From NCBI GenBank assembly GCA_016180815.1, contig JACPAN010000012.1, positions 1 to 64,000 of the forward strand: a stretch of 64,000 nt of DNA, written 5' to 3'. The translations under genes and the position numbers were made by a program. A model generated the notes under the pieces. That model did not search any database. It saw only the letters and a program-made list of their open reading frames with translations, and had not been told where the DNA came from. Shown one piece after another: positions 15,594 through 24,674 of this stretch (position 1 is its first letter; the number at the start of each line of letters is the position of its first letter). The stretch comes from Elusimicrobiota bacterium. GTDB lineage: Bacteria > Elusimicrobiota > Elusimicrobia > JACQPE01.

Positions 15594-18469
15594 AAATCGA
15601 TTCCGGCCGTTTTATCCCGTTTCTTAAGGAAAGCGCGGTGAACGCGGCGATCGCCGCCGTTTATGTAGCGACGGCCAAGTTGGGGTTTCTTCTGGCGATC
15701 GATCCCGGCAATGTTTGCGCCGTTTGGTTTCCATCCGGAATCGCTTTGGTGGCGTTGCTTTTTGCGGGCAATCAATTTTGGCCCGGCATTTGGCTCGGTT
15801 CGTTCATCGCGAATTCCTGGTTTTTTATCGAACACAATCCGTTCGCCTGGTCGTCGTTGTGGTTGAGTTTCTGCATTGCCACAGGCTCGACGAATCAGGC
15901 TGCGCTGGGGTCTTATCTGATCCAAAAAATAATCGGCCGGCGATCGCTGCTTGACAGGGCGCGCAGCGTTTTAATGTTCGTCGGCATTGAAGCCGCGGTC
16001 TGCACCATCGCCGCTTCGATCGGGATCGCGACCCTGGTTCATGGAGGATTCCTTCCATGGAGCCATGCTCCCTACGCCTGGCTGACGTGGTGGATCGGGG
16101 ACTTGGTCGGCGTTCTGTTGATCGCGCCTCTTTTTCTGAGCGGCCGGTATTTGACGCCGATCTCATGGGCCGGGAGCCGGGTGTTGGAAGCCGTTGTTTT
16201 GACGGCGGCCACGCTGGGTACCTCCATCGTGGTTTTCGGCGGCGTGCTGAAAGTCGGAGCGGCTTATTATCCTATCGCCTTCGTGCTGATGGCCCATATT
16301 TTTTGGGCGGCGTTTCGATTCGGCCCCTTCAGCGTTTCCTTTTGCTGTCTGTTGATCAGCGCTTGCGCTGTTGTGGGAACCATGCACGAATTGGGTCCTT
16401 TTTCTAAAGGCGAATTTCGCGAGTCGCTGCTTTTTCTTCAGGCTTTTGTCGGTTTTCTAAGCGCCATGGGTTTAAGCCTGGCCGCCGCGATCACCGAACA
16501 GAGGCAATCCGAGACACGATTGCAAACGGAGGTCGATTGGCGCCGGCGGACGCAGGAGGATTTGCAAAAAGCCAAAGAGCAGGCGGAAGAGGCCAATGAG
16601 GCTAAAAGCCGGTTTTTGGCCAAAATCAGCCATGAGTTGAGAACCCCGCTAAACGCCATTATCGGCATGGCGGATATTCTTTCCGAGACGCGGTTGGACG
16701 CCGAACAGCGCAAATTCCTGCAGACGTTGACCAAGGCCAGCGGCACGCTGATGGATCAGATCAACGATCTTCTCGATCTCGCCAAAATCGAGGCGGGCAA
16801 GATGGAGGTCCAGAAGATCGTCTTCAACCTTGAAGAGATTGTCGCCATGGTTTGCGAAATCGCGGCGATTCGGGCCAGCCGGAAACAATTGGAGTTGGTG
16901 GCTGACATCAAGCCGGATGTGCCCTGCATGCTGATCGGAGACCCGGGGTGCTTGCGGCATATCTTGCTCAATCTCGTCGGCAATGCCGTCAAATATACGG
17001 ATCGTGGCGAAGTGATCGTCACGGTGGAAAAAGACCCCGGCGGCAATAGCAACTGTTTGCGTTTTATGGTCGCGGATACCGGTTTGGGTATTCCCGCGGA
17101 CAAGCAGGATAAAATTTTCGAAGCCTTTACCCAAGCGTCAACCCTTGCGGCCGGATATCGCGGCGGCAGCGGCTTAGGACTCACCATTGCGCGTCATTTG
17201 GTCGGGCTTCTGGGAGGGCGGATTTGGTTCGAAAGCAGGGAAGGCCAGGGCAGCCGGTTCTTTTTTTCTGCGGTTTTTGAGAAACCTCAGCAGGGAGACG
17301 ACGATGCGGCGGCAGCTCCCGGTTTAGCCGGCCGCCGGCTGTTGTTGGTCGAAGATCATGCCGCAACGCAGGCCGTGATCGGAGAAATGCTCAAACCTTG
17401 CGGCGCCCAGGTGACGTCCGTTGCGGGCGCTCGAGAAGCCCTGGGCAAACTTCAAGAGGCGCAGCAGGAGGGCCGCCGCTATGACATTTTGCTCGTTGAC
17501 GGCAGTCTGCCGGATTATTCTTGGCTGCAATTCGTCGCCAAGCTTGAGGCGATGCGCGATACGGTCGGCACGACGATCATGATGCTAACCGCGCTTGATC
17601 GAGCCGCGGAGATGATGGGGTCTCAGCGCCTCAATATTCTCGCTTATGTGATTAAACCGGTCCGCAGGTCGGAACTTTGGAACGCTCTGTCGAGCGCCGG
17701 CCAAAAATTGGCGATGCCTGCCGTTGAGCCGCCGCCCGCCGTTGGTCCGGTTCCGGCGGCCTCGTCGCCTCAAATTTTATTGGCGGAGGATGCTGAAGAC
17801 AACCGGCTCGTGGTGTTGACCTACCTGAAGAATTTATCCTGCCGTATCGATATCGCCCAGGATGGCCGGGCCGCTTTAGCGATGTTTAAATCCGGAAATT
17901 ACGGCCTCATCCTCATGGATATGCAAATGCCGGAGATGGATGGTTATGAAGCCACGGTGGCGATCCGTCAATGGGAAAAAGAGCACGGCCGGCCACCGGT
18001 GCCGATCATTGCCTTGACCGCCTATGCGTTAAATGAAGAGATTCGCCGCTGTCTGGACGCCGGCTGCAACCTTCATTTGGCCAAGCCCATTAAGAAAAGC
18101 GTTCTTCTGCCGGCTGTTTTGGCGCATATCGGGTCGCCCGCGCTTTTGGCGGCCGGATCGCAAGACGATCGCGAGGGCGACGGCGTTGACGTGGAGATCA
18201 GGGATTTGATCCCTATTTTTTTGACGAATCGGCGCGCCGATATCGGTCAGATGCGTTCGGCCCTGTCCCGGAAGGATTTTTTATTGATCGAGCATACCGG
18301 GCACAAAATCAAGGGCGTTTCAGGCAGTTACGGTTTCGATTCATTGGGCCAAATCGGCGCGGCCCTGGAAAAAGCCGCAGCAGCCAAATCCGCGCAGGCC
18401 GTTGAGCGTCATCTCGTTGAAATGGAACATTGGTTTGAACGTCTTGGTCCGTTGCGGGAGAGTCATTGA
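15590..18469 (+). CDS. MASE1 hybrid sensor histidine kinase with two receivers and Hpt
   Basis: This 959-residue protein starts at GTG. The N-terminal MASE1 membrane sensor has about eight to nine helices (residues 15-300, including VWFPSGIALVALL and WWIGDLVGVLLIAP). A coiled coil (305-345) precedes HisKA with phosphorylated His348 (KISHELRTPLN). HATPase_c has N box NLVGNAVKYTD, G1 ADTGLGIP and SGLGLTIARHLV. Receiver 1 (582-705) has Asp637, but its surroundings (LVDGSLPDYSW) and its lost conserved threonine neighbourhood look divergent. Receiver 2 (728-845) is canonical with Asp777. The C-terminal Hpt has His905 in GHKIKGVSGSYGF. A complete intramolecular phosphorelay is thus present, flanked by two single-domain receivers. 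The signal is unknown. Confidence 0.93.
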   Translation: MKIDSGRFIPFLKESAVNAAIAAVYVATAKLGFLLAIDPGNVCAVWFPSGIALVALLFAGNQFWPGIWLGSFIANSWFFIEHNPFAWSSLWLSFCIATGSTNQAALGSYLIQKIIGRRSLLDRARSVLMFVGIEAAVCTIAASIGIATLVHGGFLPWSHAPYAWLTWWIGDLVGVLLIAPLFLSGRYLTPISWAGSRVLEAVVLTAATLGTSIVVFGGVLKVGAAYYPIAFVLMAHIFWAAFRFGPFSVSFCCLLISACAVVGTMHELGPFSKGEFRESLLFLQAFVGFLSAMGLSLAAAITEQRQSETRLQTEVDWRRRTQEDLQKAKEQAEEANEAKSRFLAKISHELRTPLNAIIGMADILSETRLDAEQRKFLQTLTKASGTLMDQINDLLDLAKIEAGKMEVQKIVFNLEEIVAMVCEIAAIRASRKQLELVADIKPDVPCMLIGDPGCLRHILLNLVGNAVKYTDRGEVIVTVEKDPGGNSNCLRFMVADTGLGIPADKQDKIFEAFTQASTLAAGYRGGSGLGLTIARHLVGLLGGRIWFESREGQGSRFFFSAVFEKPQQGDDDAAAAPGLAGRRLLLVEDHAATQAVIGEMLKPCGAQVTSVAGAREALGKLQEAQQEGRRYDILLVDGSLPDYSWLQFVAKLEAMRDTVGTTIMMLTALDRAAEMMGSQRLNILAYVIKPVRRSELWNALSSAGQKLAMPAVEPPPAVGPVPAASSPQILLAEDAEDNRLVVLTYLKNLSCRIDIAQDGRAALAMFKSGNYGLILMDMQMPEMDGYEATVAIRQWEKEHGRPPVPIIALTAYALNEEIRRCLDAGCNLHLAKPIKKSVLLPAVLAHIGSPALLAAGSQDDREGDGVDVEIRDLIPIFLTNRRADIGQMRSALSRKDFLLIEHTGHKIKGVSGSYGFDSLGQIGAALEKAAAAKSAQAVERHLVEMEHWFERLGPLRESH

Positions 18470-18486
18470 GGATAGGAGGAGGTTGT

Positions 18487-18870
18487 ATGGCCAAAATATT
18501 AATCGCGGACGACGATGAGGAGCAACGTTTGTGGTTTCGCCAAATTTTAGCGAGCTACGACTGCCAGGTTTTCGAAGCGGCCAGCGGTTGGGACGCGGTG
18601 GAGCTGGCGATTTTGGAGAAACCCGACTTGATTTTCCTTGATTACCGGATGCCGCAGGTCAACGGCTGGGACGCCATCCGTGTGCTTCGGATGAAAGAGG
18701 AGCTTCGATCCATCCCGGTGGTCATGATCACGGCCAAGCATTTTGACAGCTCATCCCAGGATACGATCCGCAGTGAAATCGACGGCTTCATCGAGAAGCC
18801 GCTGAGCAAGGACAAAATTTTAGAAACCATCAAAGAAGCATGCGGCGGATTAAATCCTAAAGATTTATAA
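18487..18870 (+). CDS. CheY-like response regulator
   Basis: The ATG at 18487 follows ATAGGAGGTTGT, a strong ribosome site, 17 bases after the kinase stop. The 127-residue receiver has the acidic pocket ADDDEE, phosphoacceptor Asp in LIFLDYRMPQVNG, MITAKHF and the lysine in IEKPLSK. It lacks any output domain. With the other receiver and the kinase it completes a three-gene phosphorelay whose final effector must lie elsewhere. Confidence 0.92.
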   Translation: MAKILIADDDEEQRLWFRQILASYDCQVFEAASGWDAVELAILEKPDLIFLDYRMPQVNGWDAIRVLRMKEELRSIPVVMITAKHFDSSSQDTIRSEIDGFIEKPLSKDKILETIKEACGGLNPKDL

Positions 18871-18917
18871 ACGCCGATAGCCGCTCCTGAAAGCAAACTT
18901 ATATAAGCCGAAACCGG

Positions 18918-20072
18918 CTATTCGCCGGATTCAATGCTTTTTAATACTTCCCCGGCACAAAACACCCTATTGCGCCGTTGGCCGGTAATCTCTTTAACGA
19001 ACCCTAAGCGGCTTAAATAGGCCATGTCCGCTTTTGCGGTATTAAAGGCTGCCTTAGTCAGTTCGGAACTTCTTTTAAGCGTAATGTAGGGATTTTTAAA
19101 AAGTTCATCGATAAGTATTGTCAGTCGTTTTTTGTTTTTATCTTGGGATATTTTTTTCAAGTAATCCTCATGAAGCTTAAGGAGCCGTTTAGCGCATTGA
19201 ACGGCCAGGCCGGACTGTGTCGCCACCCCATTTAAGAAATAAGCCAGCCACCCCGCCCAATCCCCGCGTTGGCTAACGGAAAGAAGCCCATCGTAATACT
19301 CACGGCGGTACTTTTCAAAAAAACCGCTCAAGTAGAGAGCTGGATGGGGAAGATGCCCACGTTCGAATAAATAAAGCGAAATTAAAAGCCTGCCCACACG
19401 CCCGTTGCCATCCAAAAAGGGATGGATAGCTTCGAATTGATAGTGCATCAAGCCGCATTTAACAAGAATAGGTAAATCATCCCGAAGATGCAAAAATTTC
19501 TCCCAATCCGAAAGACAATCGTGCATTTCTTCTGCCGGGGGCGGCACATAGGTCGCTGTTTCCAAAGCGCTGCCTGGCCGTCCAATCCAATTCTGGCTCC
19601 TGCGCAACTCCCCGGGGGTAGCTATATCGCCGCGTACGCCCCGCATTAAAACCTTATGGATTTCGCGAACCAGTCGTAAGGATAAGGGCAGGCGCTTTAA
19701 GCCTGCCATGCCCTCTTTGAGAGCATGGACGTAATTCAAGACTTCACGCACGTCTTCAATGTCCTTAGATTCGCCGGATGCCTCGTAATAAAAAAGGTCG
19801 GAAAGGGACGATCGCGTTCCTTCGATTTTGGAGCTTAGAACCGCTTCGCGCCTTACATAAGGCGCCATAATTAAGTCAGGATTAGGTAAAAACTCAATGA
19901 GGCCGCGCAAATGGCCAAGTTCCCTATCCGCCGCTGAAATGGCCGCCAAAAGTTCTCCCTTAAAGTCCGGCATTTTTTGAGGCGGCAAAGGATTGGGAGC
20001 AAAATACCAATAACCTGCAGAAGCCTTATGAAGCCGGCCGCTAGAGCTTTTCTGGAAGGCGTTTATGTCCAT
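18918..20072 (-). CDS. Fic-domain protein (adenylyltransferase)
   Basis: The start is set at ATG 20072; the frame continues to 20129 but that part overlaps palindromic regulatory DNA. The product has about 384 residues. The N-terminal part carries the inhibitory-helix motif SSKIEG (S/T-x3-E-G), as in class II Fic proteins, where the Glu blocks ATP. The catalytic motif HPFLDGNGRVGR is complete, so AMP transfer is expected. A C-terminal winged-helix-like region (residues about 320-380, ITLKRSSELTKAAFNTAKADMAYL) could bind DNA and regulate its own promoter. The gene is visibly more AT-rich than its neighbours, consistent with horizontal acquisition. No antitoxin gene adjoins it. Confidence 0.92.
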   Translation of the reverse strand: MDINAFQKSSSGRLHKASAGYWYFAPNPLPPQKMPDFKGELLAAISAADRELGHLRGLIEFLPNPDLIMAPYVRREAVLSSKIEGTRSSLSDLFYYEASGESKDIEDVREVLNYVHALKEGMAGLKRLPLSLRLVREIHKVLMRGVRGDIATPGELRRSQNWIGRPGSALETATYVPPPAEEMHDCLSDWEKFLHLRDDLPILVKCGLMHYQFEAIHPFLDGNGRVGRLLISLYLFERGHLPHPALYLSGFFEKYRREYYDGLLSVSQRGDWAGWLAYFLNGVATQSGLAVQCAKRLLKLHEDYLKKISQDKNKKRLTILIDELFKNPYITLKRSSELTKAAFNTAKADMAYLSRLGFVKEITGQRRNRVFCAGEVLKSIESGE

Positions 20073-20079
20073 AAATCTT

Positions 20080-20132
20080 TCATTGCAATGACCATTTTTA
20101 TTATTGCAAAAATAACATACTTTTTGCAATAA
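20080..20132. promoter_or_regulatory. Palindromic operator-like sites upstream of fic
   Basis: A perfect inverted repeat with 12-base arms TTATTGCAAAAA and TTTTTGCAATAA, separated by eight bases, spans 20101-20132. A second, shorter palindrome TCATTGCAATGA lies at 20080-20091, next to the fic start. All share TTGCAA. On the minus strand TTGCAA, a 17-18 base spacer and AATAAT could serve as the fic promoter, overlapping the repeat. A regulator binding here, perhaps the winged-helix part of Fic itself, is an inference. Confidence 0.6.
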
Positions 20133-20272
20133 GAAAAATCATTATTTCAAAGCGGGGTACGCCTCCGGTTGGTGTCCAAAAAGTGTCCATCTTGGGGCAA
20201 AATCGTGGGGTACGAGGGCATCGGGGAGAATGCCAAAAGTAACTTTATCGTCGGAGAGAGGTCCGTGGCGCG
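20133..20272. other. Intergenic stretch with short direct repeats
   Basis: Between fic and gcvPB lie two copies of GGGGTACG (20154-20161 and 20207-20214) enclosing a GTGTCC-AAAAA-GTGTCC direct repeat. There is no gene and no clear terminator. It may be the scar of an insertion that brought in fic. Confidence 0.35.
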
Positions 20273-21715
20273 CTATTGACGCCAGCGCAGCACCGGGCTT
20301 CTGGCTGCGGTGACTTCGTCCAAGCGGCGCACGGGAAGCTTGTGGGGCGCGGATTTGACGTGATCCGGGTTGGTCCGGGCTTCTTCCAAAATTGTTTTGA
20401 CGGCTTGAGCGAAGGCTTCCAACGTTTCCGGGGATTCGGTTTCCGTGGGCTCCACCATGATGGCTTCGGGAACGATGAGGGGGAAATAAACGGTCGGCGC
20501 GTAAAAACCGAAATCAAGCAATCGTTTGGCGATATCCAAGGTGCGAACCCCGTTGAGTTTTTTAGGGTCGACGGTGAATACGGCTTCATGCATGCAGGGC
20601 CCGTCGTCATAGGGCGTCAGGCCGGCTTCTGTTAAGAGCACCCGCAAATAGTTGGCATTTAAAATCGCTTGTTTGGAGACGTCGAAAACGCCTTCTTTGC
20701 CCAGAAGGTCGAGGTAAGCCGCGGCCCAGAGTAAATTGCCGGTGGAGCCATGGAACGAGCGGATGCGGCCGATGGATTTAGGAGCGTTGTCTTCGACGGT
20801 CAATTCCCCGTTTTTTTCCGCGATTCTGGGCACAGGCAAAAAAGGCTCAAGGTGCCGTTTAACGAGAAGAACGCCGGCTCCCGGGCCGCCGCCGCCGTGA
20901 GGAACGGAAAACGTCTTATGCAGGTTCAAATGCATCATGTCGAAACCTAAACTTCCCGGTTTGACGATGCCCATCAAGGCGTTCATATTGGCGCCGTCCA
21001 TATACATTTGCGCGCCGACGTTATGGACCAAGCGGGCCGCTTCCATGATCTGGTCTTCAAAAAGCCCCAAGGTGTTGGGCACGGTCATCATGACCAAGGC
21101 CGTGGTTTCATCCAGGTGGGCTTTCAAATCCTCGAGATTGATGCGGCCGCGCCGGTTGGATTTGATCGTAACCACTTCATAGCCGCCTAAGGCCGCCGAG
21201 GCGGGATTGGTGCCGTGGGCCGAGTCCGGGATGATGATTTTTTTGCGCTGTTTGGATTCGCCTTTATCCCTGAAATAAGCGTTGGTTATTAAAATGCCGA
21301 CCAATTCGGCGTGCGCGCCGGCGGCCGGCGCTAAGGTGATGGCATCCATGCCCGTGATCTCAAGCAGGCCGTTTTCAAAATCTTTGACCGCCCGCAACGT
21401 CCCTTGAATAGCCCAGGCGGGGGATTCCGGGTGAGCGCCCGCGAATGCCGGATGAAAGGCCAGGCGGAAACAGGCTTTAGGATTGTATTTCATGGTGCAT
21501 GAACCCAAAGGATAAAACTGGGTATCCACCGAGTAATTGAGCTGGCTGGCTTGGGTGAAATGACGCACGGCATCGAGCTCGGTCACTTCGGGAAGCTTGG
21601 GCGCTTTTGTGCGCAAAAGTCCGGAGGGAATTTTTTGCCAGGGGTGCGTGGACCCTTTGGGGAAGCGAACAGCCCGGCGGCCTTCGGTCGAGAGCTCGTA
21701 TAAAGTCGGCAACAT
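20273..21715 (-). CDS. gcvPB: Glycine dehydrogenase (decarboxylating) subunit 2
   Basis: This 480-residue C-terminal half of the split P-protein carries the PLP lysine Lys267 in HLNLHKTFSVPHGGGGPGAG. Other P-protein segments are FYPLGSCTMKYNPK, DSAHGTNPASA and GANMNALMG. It decarboxylates glycine and loads the aminomethyl group on GcvH, together with subunit 1. Its start immediately follows the subunit 1 stop. It ends the gcvT-gcvH-gcvPA-gcvPB operon. Confidence 0.96.
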   Translation of the reverse strand: MLPTLYELSTEGRRAVRFPKGSTHPWQKIPSGLLRTKAPKLPEVTELDAVRHFTQASQLNYSVDTQFYPLGSCTMKYNPKACFRLAFHPAFAGAHPESPAWAIQGTLRAVKDFENGLLEITGMDAITLAPAAGAHAELVGILITNAYFRDKGESKQRKKIIIPDSAHGTNPASAALGGYEVVTIKSNRRGRINLEDLKAHLDETTALVMMTVPNTLGLFEDQIMEAARLVHNVGAQMYMDGANMNALMGIVKPGSLGFDMMHLNLHKTFSVPHGGGGPGAGVLLVKRHLEPFLPVPRIAEKNGELTVEDNAPKSIGRIRSFHGSTGNLLWAAAYLDLLGKEGVFDVSKQAILNANYLRVLLTEAGLTPYDDGPCMHEAVFTVDPKKLNGVRTLDIAKRLLDFGFYAPTVYFPLIVPEAIMVEPTETESPETLEAFAQAVKTILEEARTNPDHVKSAPHKLPVRRLDEVTAARSPVLRWRQ

Positions 21716-23083
21716 TTAAATCGTTTCCTTTATCGGGGTTTTTATTGTTGAACGGCCCAGAAAATTAACCAATTGATCCATCATCAACGGCGTGGTCTTT
21801 TCCGTGCACGCGATCAGGATTGAGTTGCTTAATTCCGGGAAATCGCGATTTAACGGAAAACCGGCGATGAGCCCTGTCTGCGCAGACGCCGCTTCCAGGC
21901 GTTCGGGCGTCATGTTCGATTCAAAAGGAAATTCTTGGAAAAATTCTTCATGCTCGAACAGCGGACGGCCCGAATTTTTATCCGCAGCCAAGCGCCCCCA
22001 AAGCTCATGGGCTTTGGAAAACGTCAGTTCGGCCGCTTCTCTTAAACCTTCCGGGCCCAAGAGGGAGAGATAAATGGTGGCCGCCAAAGCGCAAAGCGTT
22101 TGATTCGTGCAAATATTGGACGTGGCTTTCTCGCGGCGGATATGCTGTTCGCGGGTTTGCAGCGTCAGGGTATAGCCGGTTTTGCCCTGGGCGTCGACGG
22201 TGCGTCCGCAAATGCGTCCGGGCATGCGCCGCACCAGCGCTTGCTTGACCGCAAAAAGGCCCAGATAAGGGCCGCCGTAATTCAACGGCAGTCCCAGCGG
22301 CTGGCCTTCGGCCACCGCGATATCCGCGTTATACTCGCCGGGGGGCTTGAGCAAGCCCAGCGTGATGGGGTTATTGACCACGCTGATGAAGAGGGCCTGG
22401 GTTTTTTGCCGGAGCTCGGCTAAGGCGTCCACGTCTTCCAAAATGCCCAAAAAATTCGGCTGGCCGGCCACGAACGCGAAAACACCGGGGTCTTGAAGCG
22501 CGTTCTGCAGAACGCGCAGGGCCAGCTTGCCCGTGGCCCGGTCATAAGGAATTTCCACGATCTCCACGTTGAGGTTGCGCAAATAAGTGGCCAGCGTGGC
22601 TTTGTATTGAGGATGCAGGGCGCGCGGGATTAGAACTTTCCGCGGCGTTAAGGCCAATTCTTCGCTATACCAGCGCCGCGCCAAAATCACCGCCTCAGCG
22701 AGGGCCGTGGCTCCATCGTAGAGCGAGGCATTCGCCGCGTCCATGGCGAATAACTCGCTGATCATGGTTTGAAATTCGAATAGGTAGAGCAGCGTCCCTT
22801 GGCTGGCCTCCGCCTGATACGGCGTGTAAGCGGTTAAGAATTCGCCGCGCGTCGCCAATGACCATACGGTTTGGGGGATGAAATGATCGTAGGCGCCCGC
22901 GCCTAAGAAATTGACGACGTTTTTATTTTTGGCGGCGAGCTGCGTCACATGGGCGTCAAATTCCAATTCGGTCTTGGCCCCAGGAATATTGATGGAGGGA
23001 AAAAGAAGCTCTTTGGGGATGGGGGGCAAAAGCTCCTCAAGGCTTTTAACCCCGATTTTTTTCAGCAATTTTTCTTCAGACAT
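21716..23083 (-). CDS. gcvPA: Glycine dehydrogenase (decarboxylating) subunit 1
   Basis: This 455-residue N-terminal half of the split P-protein shows LGAGAYDHFIPQTVW, TAYTPYQAEASQGTLL, the YDGATALAEAV segment and CGRTVDAQGKTGYTLTLQTREQHIRREKA in pieces. It forms a heterotetramer with GcvPB; the active-site lysine sits on the partner. The split arrangement is common in Firmicutes, Thermotoga and many deep-branching phyla. It is separated from gcvH by 48 bases containing an AT-rich stretch (AAATTTCAAATTTGAGATTTGAAATT) with self-complementary segments. Confidence 0.96.
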   Translation of the reverse strand: MSEEKLLKKIGVKSLEELLPPIPKELLFPSINIPGAKTELEFDAHVTQLAAKNKNVVNFLGAGAYDHFIPQTVWSLATRGEFLTAYTPYQAEASQGTLLYLFEFQTMISELFAMDAANASLYDGATALAEAVILARRWYSEELALTPRKVLIPRALHPQYKATLATYLRNLNVEIVEIPYDRATGKLALRVLQNALQDPGVFAFVAGQPNFLGILEDVDALAELRQKTQALFISVVNNPITLGLLKPPGEYNADIAVAEGQPLGLPLNYGGPYLGLFAVKQALVRRMPGRICGRTVDAQGKTGYTLTLQTREQHIRREKATSNICTNQTLCALAATIYLSLLGPEGLREAAELTFSKAHELWGRLAADKNSGRPLFEHEEFFQEFPFESNMTPERLEAASAQTGLIAGFPLNRDFPELSNSILIACTEKTTPLMMDQLVNFLGRSTIKTPIKETI

Positions 23084-23131
23084 CCCGTTTTTTTCCGATC
23101 TTAAATTTCAAATTTGAGATTTGAAATTCCG

Positions 23132-23521
23132 CTAGTGATGGCCTTCGGAAGTCATTTTAGCGTATGCGCTTTCATTCATCAACGAATCGAGCTGCGCCGG
23201 GTCGCTGACCTCCAGCTTAAACAGCCAGCCTTGTCCGTAGGGGTCTTTGTGCACCAGCGCCACGTCCTTGAGCGCCTGTTCATTGGTCGCCATCACCCGG
23301 CCGGCCACGGGCGCGTAAATTTCAAAAGCCGCTTTCACGGATTCGATGGTTCCGGCCACCGCGCCTTGGGCGAGTTCCTTGCCCGCTTTAGGCAGCTCCA
23401 AATAAACGATATCGCGTATTTCCTGTTGGGCGAAGTCCGAAATGCCCACCGTTGCTTCTTTGCCTTCTAAACGCACCCACTCATGGCTTTTGGCGAATTT
23501 TAAGCGGCTGGTGTCCGTCAT
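23132..23521 (-). CDS. gcvH: Glycine cleavage system H protein
   Basis: This 129-residue lipoyl carrier of the glycine cleavage system has its lipoylated lysine at Lys63 in GTIESVKAAFEIYAPVAG. The N-terminal FAKSHEWVRLEG and the C-terminal GWLFKLEVSDPAQLDSLM segments are typical. Its ribosome site AGGAGC is made by the last codons of gcvT, so the two are tightly coupled. Lipoylation would depend on the LipM-like protein and LipA encoded elsewhere in the window. Confidence 0.96.
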   Translation of the reverse strand: MTDTSRLKFAKSHEWVRLEGKEATVGISDFAQQEIRDIVYLELPKAGKELAQGAVAGTIESVKAAFEIYAPVAGRVMATNEQALKDVALVHKDPYGQGWLFKLEVSDPAQLDSLMNESAYAKMTSEGHH

Positions 23522-23524
23522 AAC

Positions 23525-24667
23525 TTAGCTCCTTTTATAGAAAGGCAAGGCAGCGACTTGCGCGTTGAGCGAGCGCTCGCCTTGTTTTAGAACAAAATCG
23601 GTTTGCCCCCAGAATTCTTTATTAAGAAACCCAAGGGCGATGGGTTTGCCCAAGGTGGGGGAAAAACTGCCGCTGGTGACGATGCCGGCCTGTTGCCCGT
23701 TCGGCGTGAGGATGGCGCATCCTTGGCGCGCCACCGGACCCGCTGTTTTTCCGGCAAATCCGAAAATTTTGCGCGAAGGGCCTTGACGCTTCATTGCTTC
23801 CAGCGCGGATTTGCCGATAAAATCGGGTTTGGACCATTTGACGACCCAGTCGTAACCGGCTTCTACCGGCGTGATGTGTTCATCGAGTTCATGACCCCAT
23901 AAAGGATACCCGGCTTCAAGCCTGAGCGTGTCCCTGGCCCCCAGGCCGCAGGCCTCAAAAGGCGCGCCCGATGAGCGGCCCAGGCGAGCGAGGCTGTCCC
24001 AGAGATCCGCGATCACGTCGTTGGGCGCGATGAACTCAAAGCCGTCTTCGCCGGTGTAACCGGTGCGCGCGATGATGACATCGCGGCCATGCCAGGGAAT
24101 CACCCCCGCTTTGAAGCGTCCGATTTTTTGGGTTTCGGATTGCCAGGCCGCGGCCAGGCCCGCCGCCGCCGGACCCTGGAGGGCCGCGATCCCGTAATTG
24201 GGGGATTCATCGGACAACTCGACTTCGAAGTCTTTTCCGTGATCCTTGATCCAAGCCCAGTCCGTTGCGATCCGGGAGGCGTTGACCACCAGCAAATTCA
24301 TGCGCTCCGAAAATTTATAGACGATCAAGTCGTCGATCACGCCGCCGGTTTTATTGCTCATGTGGGTATAGACGGCGCTCCCCAGAGGCTGGTTTTCGAT
24401 TTCATTGGTCAGCAAATAATTAAGGAAAGCGCCGGATTTCAGGCCGCCCGCGAAAATTTGGCCCATATGAGAGACGTCGAACAGGCCCGCCCCTTTTCTG
24501 ACCGCGTTGTGCTCATCAATGATGGAACGATAGGAAATCGGCATTTCATAGCCGGCGAACGGAACCATTTTGGCGCCCAAGGTTTTATGGATTTCGTAGA
24601 GAGGAGTTCGTTTCAGTTCGGCTGTTTCCACGGGAGCTAAGTTTAACAATTTTGCATCATCGTCCAT
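23525..24667 (-). CDS. gcvT: Aminomethyltransferase (T protein)
   Basis: The start is taken at ATG 24667, with an alternative ATG at 24676, because the family begins close to ELKRTPLYEIH. About 380 residues. The folate-binding signatures are VPFAGYEMPISY, GLFDVSHMGQI, TGYTGEDGFEF and LRLEAGYPLWGHELDE with the catalytic Asp region. It releases ammonia and makes methylene-tetrahydrofolate. It heads the operon gcvT-gcvH-gcvPA-gcvPB. Only a few bases separate it from a divergent gene, so there is no space for a glycine riboswitch and its promoter must lie within that neighbour. Confidence 0.95.
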   Translation of the reverse strand: MDDDAKLLNLAPVETAELKRTPLYEIHKTLGAKMVPFAGYEMPISYRSIIDEHNAVRKGAGLFDVSHMGQIFAGGLKSGAFLNYLLTNEIENQPLGSAVYTHMSNKTGGVIDDLIVYKFSERMNLLVVNASRIATDWAWIKDHGKDFEVELSDESPNYGIAALQGPAAAGLAAAWQSETQKIGRFKAGVIPWHGRDVIIARTGYTGEDGFEFIAPNDVIADLWDSLARLGRSSGAPFEACGLGARDTLRLEAGYPLWGHELDEHITPVEAGYDWVVKWSKPDFIGKSALEAMKRQGPSRKIFGFAGKTAGPVARQGCAILTPNGQQAGIVTSGSFSPTLGKPIALGFLNKEFWGQTDFVLKQGERSLNAQVAALPFYKRS

Positions 24668-24674
24668 AGAAACC

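Noticed and set aside
18906-18919. AGCCG-AAAC-CGGCT hairpin as terminator after the response regulator
   Set aside because: The stem is only five pairs and no T-run follows on either strand; it also overlaps the fic stop codon.
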